Positions 1-6,589 of a stretch of 7,533 bases of DNA are shown here, one piece after another. The notes beneath the pieces are model-generated. The model was not told where the DNA came from and did not search any database. It saw only the letters and a list, made by a program, of their open reading frames with translations. This stretch comes from QHYU01 sp041493955. GTDB lineage: Bacteria; Acidobacteriota; Terriglobia; Acidiferrales; UBA7541. Both the position numbers and the translations under genes were made by a program. The stretch is taken from positions 1-7,533 of the forward strand of contig JBGPZW010000156.1 of the NCBI GenBank assembly GCA_041493955.1. Reading direction: 5' to 3'. Position 1 is the stretch's first letter; each line of letters opens with the position of its first letter.

Positions 1-1
1 C

Positions 2-757
2 ACCCTCAGCACCCTCTACATCTTTCTCAAAAAGATCTGGTGGTTCCCCGATCCGATCACCACGTTTGGCCGGGAGATTGACCGGCAGTTCGTGCGCACG
101 CTGGTGATCACGGGAATCGTCTTCGTGCTCTCACAGTTGGGGCTGGCGTGGGTGGTCTTCCGCTACCGCAGCCGCGGCCAGCGCGCCCACTACAACGAGG
201 GCAACCAGACCATGGAAGTGCTCTGGACGCTGGCCACGCTGGTGCTCTTCGTCGGCATGGGTGTCTATGCCGAGCGCGCCTGGGCGGAAGTCCACTTCCG
301 CTCCGCGGCGCCGGGGGCCTTGCAGATCGAGGTGACCGGGCAGCAGTTTGTCTGGAACTTCCGCTACTCCGGCCCGGACGGCAAATTCGGCCGGCTGGAC
401 CCGGCAAAAGTAAACGCCTCAGGCGGCAACCCGCTGGGGCTGGATCCGGCGGACCCGGACGGGAAGGACGACCTGGTACTGCCGGTGATGGCCGTTCCGG
501 TGAACCGCGAGGTGGAACTGCTGCTCCGTTCGCAGGACGTCACGCACAGCTTTTTCGTGCGCGAGTTGCGCCTGAAGCAGGACGCCGTGCCCGGGCTGCT
601 CATCCGCATTCATTTCACCGCCACGCAGACCGGAACGTTTGAGATCCCCTGCGCCGAGCTGTGCGGCTTGGGCCACTACAAGATGCGCAGCTTCCTGACC
701 GTGCTGTCGCAGGCCGACTACGACAAGTGGCTGGCCGAGCAGGTCGCAAACCAATGA
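2..757 (+). CDS. coxB: Cytochrome c oxidase subunit II, 5'-truncated by the window edge
   Basis: This is the subunit that carries the CuA centre and accepts electrons from cytochrome c on the periplasmic side. The frame is open from base 2, and about 30 residues upstream of the GTG at 92 read as family sequence (KKIWWFPDPITTFGREIDRQ). The true start is therefore outside the window and GTG 92 is internal. Two membrane segments follow (about 95-157 and 218-275), then the cupredoxin domain with the QQFVWNFRY aromatic region (344-370). CuA ligands are all present: His 545-547, then CAELCGLGHYKM with Cys 650, Glu 656, Cys 662, His 674 and Met 683. Intact CuA argues against a quinol oxidase. No CxxCH heme-c domain follows, so this is not the caa3 form. 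A loop rich in Gly, Asp and Pro (about 380-470) sits inside the cupredoxin domain. It is the first visible gene of the operon, 40 bp before coxA. Confidence 0.96.
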   Translation, partial: TLSTLYIFLKKIWWFPDPITTFGREIDRQFVRTLVITGIVFVLSQLGLAWVVFRYRSRGQRAHYNEGNQTMEVLWTLATLVLFVGMGVYAERAWAEVHFRSAAPGALQIEVTGQQFVWNFRYSGPDGKFGRLDPAKVNASGGNPLGLDPADPDGKDDLVLPVMAVPVNREVELLLRSQDVTHSFFVRELRLKQDAVPGLLIRIHFTATQTGTFEIPCAELCGLGHYKMRSFLTVLSQADYDKWLAEQVANQ

Positions 758-797
758 GATCCGGGCAGACCCGGCCCGAGCACCGAGGAGAAGCTCG

Positions 798-2555
798 ATG
801 GTGACACACGAAAGCGGCGTCACGCACGCACACGCTGCGCCGACCTCATTCATCTGGAAATACATCTTCAGCACGGACCACAAAGTCATCGGTATCCAGT
901 ACCTGCTCCTGGCGCTGCTCTCCGCATTTATCGGGATGTTTCTTTCGGTGCTGATGCGCATCCATCTGGTCTGGCCCGGCGCCAAGCTGCCGTTTATCGC
1001 CGGAGGGATCATGACCCCGGAGCAGTACCTGGCGCTGCTGACCATGCACGGCTCGATCATGGTGTTCATGGTGCTGACCACGGCGCCGCAGTCGGGCTTC
1101 GGCAACTATTTCCTGCCCATTCAGATCGGCGCGGCGGACATGGCCTTCCCGATCATCAACATGCTCTCGTTCTGGACCACTTTCCTCTCGCTGCTGGTGA
1201 TGCTGGCGGCGTTCTTTGTGGTCGGCGGCGCGCCGATCTCCGGCTGGACGGCCTATCCGCCGCTGAGCGCCCTCGGGGAGATCGCCGGGCCGGGCCAGGG
1301 TGCGGGTCAAACGCTGTGGGTTATCGGCGTGGCCATTTTCTGCGGCGCATCGCTGATGGGCGCGCTCAACTTCATTACCACCACGATCGACCTCCGCGCC
1401 AAAGGGATGTCGCTGATGCGCATGCCCCTGACGGTATGGGCCTGGTTCATCACCGCCATCCTGGGCCTGCTCGCCTTCGGCGTTCTGCTGGCCGCCTGCA
1501 TCCTGCTGATGCTCGACCGCACGGCCATGACCAGTTTCTTCATCCCCGGCGGGCTGGTAGTGACCGACCAAGTCGTCAACCACAAGGGTGGCTCGCCGCT
1601 GCTCTGGCAACACCTGTTCTGGTTCTTCGGGCATCCTGAGGTGTACATCGCCATCCTGCCCGGGATGGGTGTGACCTCGCACATGCTCTCCACGTTTGCG
1701 CGCAAGCCTGTCTTCGGCTATCGCGCCATGGTGTACGCCTTGTGCTCGATCGGCTTTCTGGGCTTCTGCGTTTGGGGTCACCACATGTTCGTCAGCGGGA
1801 TGAGCCCGTATTCGGCGCTGGCCTTCTCCCTGCTGACCATGTCCATCGGCGTGCCCTCGGCGATCAAGACCTTCAACTGGCTGGGCACGTTGTGGGGCGG
1901 GCAGATCCGCTTCACCGTGGCCATGCTGTTTGCTCTGGGGTTTGTGTCCCTGTTCGTCAGCGGTGGGCTTTCGGGCCTGTTCCTGGCGCAGCCCGCGATT
2001 GATCTTTACTTCCACGATACCTATTTCGTGGTCGGCCATTTCCACCTGATCATGGGCGTGGCGGCCATCTTTGGGATGTTTTCCGCGCTGTTTTTCTGGT
2101 TCCCCAAGATGTTTGGCCGCCACCTGAACGAGCCGCTCGGGAAGCTCCACTTCTGGATCACCTTCATCGGCGTGTACGCGATCTTCATGCCCATGCACTA
2201 CCTGGGCATGGCCGGCCACCCGCGGCGCTACTCGGACCTGAGCGGGGCGAATTTCCTCAGCCCGCTTCTTCCCGTGCAGCGTTTCATCTCCATCGCCGCG
2301 TTTATCACCATCGCCGCCCAGTTCATCTTCCTGTTCAACTTCCTCTGGAGCCTGAAGTTTGGCAAGAAGGCCGAGAAGAACCCCTGGGAAGCCACCACGC
2401 TCGAGTGGAGCATTCCCTCGCCGCCGCCGCATGACAACTTTGCCGGGGTCGAGCCGACGGTCTATCGCGGCGCTTATGAGTACGCCATACCCGGCGCGGT
2501 CGAAGATTACATTCCGCAGCACCTGGCGCCCGAACAGGTCGCCAAGGCGAGGTAG
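798..2555 (+). CDS. coxA: Cytochrome c oxidase subunit I (A1-type, aa3)
   Basis: This is the catalytic membrane subunit that reduces O2 to water at the heme a3-CuB site and pumps protons. It has 585 residues and about 12 membrane helices, a usual length. Visible ligands are His84 and His416 for heme a, His414 for heme a3, and His279, His328 and His329 for CuB. Tyr283 in HPEVY is the residue cross-linked to the CuB histidine. His406/Asp407 match the Mg site and Arg476/Arg477 the heme-propionate pair. D-channel residues Asp114 (in DMAFP), Asn121 and Glu281 are present, as is K-channel Lys357 (PSAIK), so it belongs to type A1. The second Asn of the usual NN pair is Met122, and the Arg of the usual DMAFPR is Ile119. 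The ATG at 798 has a GAGGAG Shine-Dalgarno at 785-790. A hydrophilic C-terminal tail of about 60 residues follows the last helix. Confidence 0.98.
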   Translation: MVTHESGVTHAHAAPTSFIWKYIFSTDHKVIGIQYLLLALLSAFIGMFLSVLMRIHLVWPGAKLPFIAGGIMTPEQYLALLTMHGSIMVFMVLTTAPQSGFGNYFLPIQIGAADMAFPIINMLSFWTTFLSLLVMLAAFFVVGGAPISGWTAYPPLSALGEIAGPGQGAGQTLWVIGVAIFCGASLMGALNFITTTIDLRAKGMSLMRMPLTVWAWFITAILGLLAFGVLLAACILLMLDRTAMTSFFIPGGLVVTDQVVNHKGGSPLLWQHLFWFFGHPEVYIAILPGMGVTSHMLSTFARKPVFGYRAMVYALCSIGFLGFCVWGHHMFVSGMSPYSALAFSLLTMSIGVPSAIKTFNWLGTLWGGQIRFTVAMLFALGFVSLFVSGGLSGLFLAQPAIDLYFHDTYFVVGHFHLIMGVAAIFGMFSALFFWFPKMFGRHLNEPLGKLHFWITFIGVYAIFMPMHYLGMAGHPRRYSDLSGANFLSPLLPVQRFISIAAFITIAAQFIFLFNFLWSLKFGKKAEKNPWEATTLEWSIPSPPPHDNFAGVEPTVYRGAYEYAIPGAVEDYIPQHLAPEQVAKAR

Positions 2556-2566
2556 GACCACTGTCA

Positions 2567-3223
2567 ATGCCGGCAACGCTCACCGACGAACTCGGACTCC
2601 TCCACTCCGGGAAGGGTGGCGGCACGCGTCCGCCCGCCGGCGGGGATGACGACGGCGGTTCGGGTCACGGTGAGCGGGCGCGGGTTCCGCGCCGTGCCTA
2701 TTTCACCGGCGTTTCGCTCGGCCTGGCCGCCATTCTGATGTTCTTCATGGCCTTAACCAGCTCTTACATCGTGCGCAAGGGCCTGGGCGGCGACTGGCAA
2801 ACTGTCCGTCTGCCGCGGATACTCTGGCTCAATACACTCGTGCTGCTCGCCAGCAGTGCAACCATTGAGGTCGCGCGCCGCAAGCTCGCCGCCGGCGCCA
2901 CCGAAGCGTTCCGCCGGTGGTGGGCGCTTACCACCGGGCTCGGCCTCGCCTTTCTGCTGGGCCAGGTGACGGCCTGGCGGCAGCTCGCCGCCGCCGGCGT
3001 CTATCTTGCTAGCAATCCCGCCAGCAGCTTTTTCTATGTTTTGACCGCGGCCCACGGCGCCCACCTGCTCGGCGGGATCGTGGCGTTGCTCTATGTCGCT
3101 TTCCGCGCTTGGGAACGCTCGCGCATGACGCAGGGCACGGCCGCGGAACTCACTTCGATTTACTGGCACTTTATGGACGGGCTCTGGGTCTTTTTGTTTC
3201 TACTCTTATACCTGGGACGGTGA
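2567..3223 (+). CDS. Heme-copper oxidase subunit III-like protein (first of two tandem copies)
   Basis: This is a membrane subunit of the cytochrome oxidase subunit III family, with no cofactor expected. It has 218 residues. The N-terminal 40 or so are hydrophilic, rich in Gly, Asp and Arg, and probably cytoplasmic. Five membrane helices follow at about 44-69, 84-104, 118-137, 154-178 and 197-216. Family marks are FFYVLTAAHGAHLLGG (155-170) and YWHFMDGLW (199-207). Five helices instead of seven fit the short bacterial form. The ATG at 2567 is preceded by AGGTAGGA (2550-2557), which overlaps the coxA stop codon, so translation is probably coupled. It is clearly diverged from the second subunit III gene 3 bp downstream. 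Whether both sit in one complex, or this one has an accessory or assembly role, cannot be read from the sequence. Confidence 0.9.
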   Translation: MPATLTDELGLLHSGKGGGTRPPAGGDDDGGSGHGERARVPRRAYFTGVSLGLAAILMFFMALTSSYIVRKGLGGDWQTVRLPRILWLNTLVLLASSATIEVARRKLAAGATEAFRRWWALTTGLGLAFLLGQVTAWRQLAAAGVYLASNPASSFFYVLTAAHGAHLLGGIVALLYVAFRAWERSRMTQGTAAELTSIYWHFMDGLWVFLFLLLYLGR

Positions 3224-3226
3224 ACT

Positions 3227-3853
3227 GTGAACGAGACCAAGCCCGAGGCGCTCGGCTCCGCGTGGTCGGGCGGCGTCTCGCCGTTTGCGATGGGCTCGAA
3301 GAAGCTGGGGATGTGGCTGTTCATTATCTCCGACGCCCTGACCTTCACGGTCCTGCTGGTCAGCTATAGTTACGTGCGGCTCGCCAACCCCGACTGGCCC
3401 AGGCCCTTCCCCTTCTTCAACGCCATCACCTTCTCCACCCTGATGACCGTGGTGCTGCTGGCCAGCAGCTTGACCATGGTGATGGGCGTGGCCGCCGCCA
3501 ACCGCGGCCAGCGCGCCGCGGCCGTCAAGTGGATCCTGGCCACCATGCTGTGCGGAGCAATCTTCGTCGGCCTGCACTTGACCGAGTGGCTGCACCTGAT
3601 CGAAGAGGGCGTCCGGCCGTTCTCGAATCCCTGGGGCCCGCCGCTGTTTGGCGCCGCTTTCTTCGGGATCACCGGAATGCATATGACCCACGTGGCCATC
3701 GGCGTGATCTACCTCGGGATCGTCTCCCTCGGCTTTGGCCGCGGCAAATTCTCGCCCGAAGATGTCGAGGTCAGCGGTCTCTACTGGCACTTCGTGGACC
3801 TGGTCTGGATGTTCGTCTTCCCGCTGATTTACCTGATGTCGGTGAAGCACTAA
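3227..3853 (+). CDS. coxC: Cytochrome c oxidase subunit III
   Basis: This is the canonical subunit III of the oxidase and is thought to stabilise proton uptake into subunit I. It has 208 residues and five predicted helices at about 27-50, 66-90, 100-125, 142-170 and 186-206. The N-terminal signature is KKLGMWLFIISDALTF (25-40). Here Asp36 stands where many homologues have Glu (SE). The GMHMTHVAIG stretch (150-159) and YWHFVDLVW (186-194) are classic for the family. The start is GTG at 3227, only 3 bp after the previous stop. The purine-rich GGGACGG (3214-3220) lies inside the end of the preceding gene, so translational coupling is likely. Another GTG- or ATG-led frame at this junction would not keep the signature helix. 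Confidence 0.94.
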   Translation: MNETKPEALGSAWSGGVSPFAMGSKKLGMWLFIISDALTFTVLLVSYSYVRLANPDWPRPFPFFNAITFSTLMTVVLLASSLTMVMGVAAANRGQRAAAVKWILATMLCGAIFVGLHLTEWLHLIEEGVRPFSNPWGPPLFGAAFFGITGMHMTHVAIGVIYLGIVSLGFGRGKFSPEDVEVSGLYWHFVDLVWMFVFPLIYLMSVKH

Positions 3854-3881
3854 GGAGCGAAGGGAGCCCCGGAGAAAAACG

Positions 3882-4205
3882 ATGAGCGCACACGGACACG
3901 CACTCGCATCGCACGCGGAAGCGCCGGCCCGCACCTTCCTCTGGGTCTGGATCTGGCTGGTGGGCATCACCGGCGTCGAGGTCTTCCTCGGCTACAAGAA
4001 CATCGCCCCGGTCATCATGCTGACCATCCTGATCGGCCTTTCGGTGATGAAGGCCGCGCTGATCATGGCCTACTTCATGCACCTGAAGTTCGAAAGGCTG
4101 AGCCTAGTGTTCCTGCTGGTGCCCGCGCTGGTCTTCTGCATCTGCATGATTTTGATTTTCTTCTTCCCGGATAGCGTCCGGCTCATGCACATGCGCCCGC
4201 ATTAA
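3882..4205 (+). CDS. coxD: Cytochrome c oxidase subunit IV (prokaryotic, CoxD/CtaF type)
   Basis: This is a small accessory membrane subunit of bacterial aa3/caa3 oxidases (the COX4_pro type). It has 107 residues with a His-rich N-terminus (MSAHGHALASH) and three helices at about 19-37, 41-65 and 74-95. The family-defining stretch is KAALIMAYFMHLKFE (57-71) at the end of helix 2. It follows coxC by 28 bp. GGAGAA at 3871-3876 provides a Shine-Dalgarno at good spacing for the ATG at 3882, and a second purine-rich GGAG lies directly after the coxC stop. It is the last gene of the oxidase operon; a stem-loop and a new -10 box follow its stop. Confidence 0.93.
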   Translation: MSAHGHALASHAEAPARTFLWVWIWLVGITGVEVFLGYKNIAPVIMLTILIGLSVMKAALIMAYFMHLKFERLSLVFLLVPALVFCICMILIFFFPDSVRLMHMRPH

Positions 4206-4223
4206 GCATTCGGGTGGATGATG

Positions 4224-4241
4224 GAGTATCGGAGGGTACTC
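4224..4241 (+). other. Stem-loop after the oxidase operon
   Basis: GAGTATC and GGTACTC (4224-4230 and 4235-4241) can form a 7-bp RNA stem, including one G-U pair, with a GGAG loop. It lies 18 bases after the coxD stop. No T-run follows, so it is not a canonical intrinsic terminator. It could be a 3'-end or processing hairpin, or chance. Confidence 0.35.
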
Positions 4242-4250
4242 AGGATCAGG

Positions 4251-4256
4251 TATAAT
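4251..4256 (+). promoter_or_regulatory. Candidate -10 box for the downstream small gene
   Basis: A perfect TATAAT lies 47 bases upstream of the ATG at 4304, in the 98-bp gap after coxD. No good -35 hexamer is visible at 16-18 bp spacing (the best candidates match TTGACA at about 2 of 6), and the TG extension is absent. A start near 4263 would give a leader of about 40 nt. It suggests that the small gene can be transcribed separately from the oxidase operon. Confidence 0.45.
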
Positions 4257-4303
4257 GTGCTGAGCGCAACGAAGCATCGCAACTGAAAGCGCATCGGAAA
4301 CAG

Positions 4304-4585
4304 ATGACCCTTGGCCTCATACACGACTCACAGAAGGCCCCCGGCCTTGCTTCCAGAGCTCGACGAGTCCTCTCTCTCTCTTTCCTCTGTGCGCTGTGTG
4401 CCGCTGTGGTTTCTTCCTCCGCTTACGCTCAGGGCTGTGCCATGTGCTACAACGCTGCTGCCGCGGCGGGCAAGGCCGCTGCCCACTCGCTCGACATGGG
4501 CATTCTCGTCCTGCTTCTCCCCACGCTGGCGCTGTTCATCGCTGTGCTGGTCTTCGCCGTCCGCCGCGCCAACTCTGCGGCGTGA
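4304..4585 (+). CDS. Small exported CxxC single-pass membrane protein, function unknown
   Basis: This is a 93-residue protein with no family I can name. A basic N-terminus (residues 1-21, ending RARR) leads into a signal-like hydrophobic stretch (22-40) and a likely signal peptidase I site (AYA|QG, after 42). The mature protein begins QGCAMCYN, placing Cys45 and Cys48 at its N-terminus, then an Ala-rich stretch, His61 and one strong membrane helix (about 64-86) with a short basic tail. The cysteines are CAMCY, not CxxCH, so this is not a c-type heme site. They could bind metal or form a disulfide. The -3 Ala makes a lipobox unlikely. The ATG at 4304 has only a weak GGAAA upstream (4296-4300). 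I recall similar CAMCY proteins in acidobacteria, some near oxidase genes; that is memory, not a search. A role in oxidase assembly or copper handling is a guess from location. Confidence 0.75.
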   Translation: MTLGLIHDSQKAPGLASRARRVLSLSFLCALCAAVVSSSAYAQGCAMCYNAAAAAGKAAAHSLDMGILVLLLPTLALFIAVLVFAVRRANSAA

Positions 4586-4644
4586 ATCCCGCAAAGCGGC
4601 CGCTTGCAGTTAACCTACCCACTCCCTGGCGATAGATTCTGTGC

Positions 4645-4687
4645 CGTCATTCCGAGGCCCGGCTTGGCCGGGCCGAGGAATCCCTCT
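4645..4687. repeat. REP-like palindromic repeat (GTCATTCCGAG...GAGGAATC type)
   Basis: The core at 4649-4681 folds as ATTCC, GA, GGCCCGGC, loop TTG, GCCGGGCC, GA, GGAAT. That is a 5-bp outer stem and an 8-bp inner stem separated by a symmetric GA/GA mismatch. The flanks CGTCATTCCGAGG and CGAGGAATCCCTCT resemble a short intergenic repeat that I recall being common in acidobacterial and some other genomes, with the same stem-GA-stem layout. It lies between two convergent genes and could act as a bidirectional RNA 3' end. Only one copy is in this window, so its repetitive nature is from memory. Confidence 0.7.
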
Positions 4688-4727
4688 GGTAGATTCGTTC
4701 GTGCAGGTCGCGCATTCTCTTCCCGCG

Positions 4728-4751
4728 CCGGTTAACGAGGACGTGTACTCC
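4728..4751. repeat. 24-bp dispersed motif, copy 1
   Basis: The motif CCGGTTAACGAGGACGTGTA plus CTCC matches 7466-7489 in the same orientation at 20 of 24 positions. Read on the minus strand it encodes LEYTSSLTG, versus MEYTCSLTG at the other copy. It sits about 47 bp to the right of the hairpin repeat, in the gap between convergent genes. It is probably part of a longer degenerate repeat rather than a site with its own function. Confidence 0.55.
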
Positions 4752-4827
4752 AGGTCGGGGATTGCGGTGGGGCCCTGGCTGAATTCTCTGCCGAGCAAGC
4801 GGCCGAGGTCGCGGACGCGACCGAGGT

Positions 4828-5583
4828 TCACTGTTTGTTTTCTCGAGCGATGTCGTACACGTACCGTATGGTCACAGGGTAGCCGGACCGGCTGTCGCCC
4901 AAGTGCAGCGTGTCGTAAAGCTGTTGACCGCCCGGCGCCAGCTCAAACGAGCGTGTGATTTTCCCGTCCCGAGAGCCCTTCTCCTCGGAAACGAGGCGGC
5001 CTCCTTCCCAACGCGCCGCTATCTCTTGATACATGTCGTCCTTGGATTTCTGCAGTTTTCGGCCATCCGTGTAGAAGACACGCTTGCGGTTCTGATCGTC
5101 CGTTAGGTCAACCTCCGCATCCTTCAGCGCGATGGTCAGCGAATCCGCGGGATTAAACCACTCATGCATCCGCTGGCGATCCTCATCGCCTTGTCCGCTC
5201 CCCGTGCTTCCCCCGCGTCCTCCGTAGGGCCCCCGCCGACCGCCCCCGCCTGGATAGGGGTAGCCGCCCCCCATGCGCCCCCCGCCTCCGGACCGACCCC
5301 CTCCGCTACTACCCCCGCTTGCACCTCTCGCTTCTTGCATCTTCTTTCGCGCGTCGTCGCTCTCGTCGCGGTTCAGCTTCCAGGACCCGGAGATAGTCAG
5401 CCTCTGCTCCGGCTGCTGTGGCTGTTGCTCCCTCGACTGAGAGGATGTTTGCGCGGGCGCTACGGGTTTCACCGGAGGCAGCGGTCCGGGCGGCGCCTGT
5501 CCGCGAAGCAAGTCTGGAGAAACGACGGAAGCGACACTCAGGAATCCGGAAATCAGCAGTATCTTTGTGGTTCTTGTTTGCAC
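4828..5583 (-). CDS. Exported Gly-rich protein of unknown function
   Basis: This is a 251-residue protein that I cannot assign to a named family. Visible parts are a signal peptide (1-29, likely cleavage GQA|PP) and a Pro/Gln-rich linker (30-60). A short motif ISGSWKLNRDESDD (64-77) follows, of a kind I recall in acidobacterial secreted proteins. Next comes a low-complexity stretch rich in Gly and Arg (87-132). The C-terminal domain (about 138-251) is charged, probably mostly beta, with DSLTIALKDAEVDLTDD, FYTDGRKLQKS and VTIRYVYD. No catalytic motif is evident. The start is GTG at 5583 with GAGGGG (5588-5593) 4 bases upstream. An ATG at 5605 opens a different frame without the signal peptide. 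It lies 65 bp downstream of the Spy-like gene on the same strand and is probably co-transcribed. It is likely periplasmic or surface-located. Confidence 0.8.
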   Translation of the reverse strand: MQTRTTKILLISGFLSVASVVSPDLLRGQAPPGPLPPVKPVAPAQTSSQSREQQPQQPEQRLTISGSWKLNRDESDDARKKMQEARGASGGSSGGGRSGGGGRMGGGYPYPGGGGRRGPYGGRGGSTGSGQGDEDRQRMHEWFNPADSLTIALKDAEVDLTDDQNRKRVFYTDGRKLQKSKDDMYQEIAARWEGGRLVSEEKGSRDGKITRSFELAPGGQQLYDTLHLGDSRSGYPVTIRYVYDIARENKQ

Positions 5584-5626
5584 GGTTCCCCTCGCTCACC
5601 GTCATAGGCTTCAGAGCGGACTTCGC

Positions 5627-5648
5627 ACCGGCCGCGCTGCCTGCCGGT
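5627..5648 (-). other. Inverted repeat between the two exported-protein genes
   Basis: ACCGGC (5627-5632) and GCCGGT (5643-5648) form a 6-bp inverted repeat with a 10-base loop, directly after the stop of the Spy-like gene. No T-run follows on the minus strand. It may tune expression of the downstream gene or be incidental. Confidence 0.25.
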
Positions 5649-6359
5649 CTAGTTGTCCGGCTGGTTAGGCGCTGCGGGCTTCTGCGGAGCCGCCGGAGCC
5701 TGAGGCTCAGCCGGCGGGCGAGGGCCGCGTGGGCCCCGGTGTCCCATCCCCGCAGGCCCTCCCGGCCCGAAGTGTCCGAAGCCGCGCTCCCCGTGCTGCC
5801 TGTGGAACTCGCTGAACATCTGCTTCAGCGCATCGCGCTGCTCCGGCGTCAGCGCCTCCCGCATGGCCAGGTGTTGATCAATCCGCGACTTCTCGGCTGC
5901 GAACTGGGTGTCACTGATTTCGCGCAACTTCTTGTCAATCTGCGCGCGATCCGGCTTCTCGGCCTCTAGCAGTTCGGCCAATTCCAACCGCTTCACTTCA
6001 TGGTCCGCGCGGTTGCGGATCTGCGCCTTGCGGAATTCCAACTCCTGCCGGCGGATCTTCGCTGTCTGCTCGGACGAAATGCCCAACCGTTGGCGCATCT
6101 CCGGATTTGCCACCAGCCGCGCCAAACCGAATTCCCCATGTCGATGCATCCCCTGTCCCATCCAGCCGTCCCCGCGGAAGTCCGCGTGGTGGGCGAAGCG
6201 CGGGCGCATTTCTCCACTCCCTCGCCGGTCCATTTCCCGGCCTCGTTGCGGGCCATCGTCTGGCCCCGCGCCCTCCGGCGGCGGACCCTGCGCCACCAGC
6301 AGCGCCGATGTGGCTATCAGCGCCAGTCCAGTAAGCAATGCCTTGTTGATGATTCGCAT
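5649..6359 (-). CDS. Periplasmic Spy/CpxP-like (LTxxQ) protein
   Basis: This resembles the Spy/CpxP/ZraP group of periplasmic helical chaperones and metal-stress proteins. It has 236 residues. There is a signal peptide (1-23, LLVA|QG), then a His/Met-rich stretch (51-76) that could bind metal. A helical core (about 80-175) follows, with a degenerate first LTxxQ (LGISSEQ, 92-98) and a good second one (LTPEQRDALKQMF, 160-172). Between them is the typical charged helix RLELAELLEAEKPDRAQID. The tail is Gly/His-rich (about 180-199) and then Pro/Ala-rich (200-236), longer than in E. coli Spy. The ATG at 6359 has a strong GGGGGGAG Shine-Dalgarno (6367-6374). It heads a two-gene minus-strand unit with the Gly-rich exported protein. 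No sensor kinase or sigma factor is in view, so the trigger is unknown. Family assignment is fairly sure; chaperone versus metal-sensor role is open. Confidence 0.85.
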   Translation of the reverse strand: MRIINKALLTGLALIATSALLVAQGPPPEGAGPDDGPQRGREMDRRGSGEMRPRFAHHADFRGDGWMGQGMHRHGEFGLARLVANPEMRQRLGISSEQTAKIRRQELEFRKAQIRNRADHEVKRLELAELLEAEKPDRAQIDKKLREISDTQFAAEKSRIDQHLAMREALTPEQRDALKQMFSEFHRQHGERGFGHFGPGGPAGMGHRGPRGPRPPAEPQAPAAPQKPAAPNQPDN

Positions 6360-6441
6360 CTCTCGACTCCCCCCTCGATTCCACTCGCTGTTTGGATCGT
6401 GTCCGTACGACTATGAGACGCGGCGATGGGCGACTTGGTTG

Positions 6442-6483
6442 CGCGGCCAGCTCCCCGCGCGCAATCCGGCGCGCGCTGGCGCG
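6442..6483. other. GC-rich imperfect hairpin upstream of the Spy-like gene
   Basis: CGCGGCCAGC (6442-6451) pairs with GCTGGCGCG (6475-6483) with one bulged G. An inner GCGCGC pair (6457-6462 with the 6470-6475 area) extends it. It lies 83-124 bp upstream of the ATG at 6359 and next to the 36-bp repeat. It could be a leader structure or part of a repeat element. I see no clear promoter for the Spy-like gene in the same gap. Confidence 0.35.
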
Positions 6484-6500
6484 AAGAAACGGTGCATGGC

Positions 6501-6536
6501 GCACCCGCAACTCCTCTCTGGCTTATACTGCTCGGT
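6501..6536. repeat. 36-bp direct repeat, copy A
   Basis: It begins GCACCCGCAACTCCTCTC and ends GCTCGGT. It matches 7497-7532 in the same orientation at 32 of 36 positions, with the first 18 bases identical. The two copies are 996 bp apart and bracket the AT-richer gene at 6637-7326. On the minus strand the unit carries AGGAG followed by TTGCGG and GTG, which looks like a ribosome-binding site and start. Copy A also has a TATAAG hexamer that copy B lacks. Confidence 0.7.
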
Positions 6537-6589
6537 AGTGGAGAGGCTGAGCCACCCGTCTATTTCTCCATGTCGAAGGCTCACAGTTC

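Noticed and set aside
2..757. caa3-type oxidase with cytochrome c fused to subunit II
   Set aside because: There is no CxxCH motif after the CuA domain; the protein ends 24 residues after the last copper ligand.
846..2576. 576-residue open frame on the minus strand opposite coxA
   Set aside because: It is a shadow of the GC-rich codon bias in coxA. The translation is rich in Arg, His, Gln and Glu with no domain, while the plus strand carries a complete catalytic subunit.
4591..4607. AGCGGCCGCT palindrome after the CxxC gene as a terminator
   Set aside because: The arms leave no room for a loop and no T-run follows. It is a short perfect palindrome (a NotI site) only.
4311..4613. 100-residue plus-strand frame overlapping the CxxC gene
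   Set aside because: It is out of frame with the signal peptide, CAMC motif and membrane helix of the 4304-4585 protein, and is Arg/Pro/Ser-rich noise.
4610..4831. 73-residue minus-strand frame starting with GTG at 4831
   Set aside because: It runs through the hairpin repeat and the 24-bp motif and its start overlaps the stop of the upstream gene. The sequence looks like translated repeat DNA.
5998..6510. 170-residue minus-strand frame starting in repeat copy A
   Set aside because: It overlaps the Spy-like gene in another frame, is Arg-rich, and lacks the signal peptide and LTxxQ motifs.
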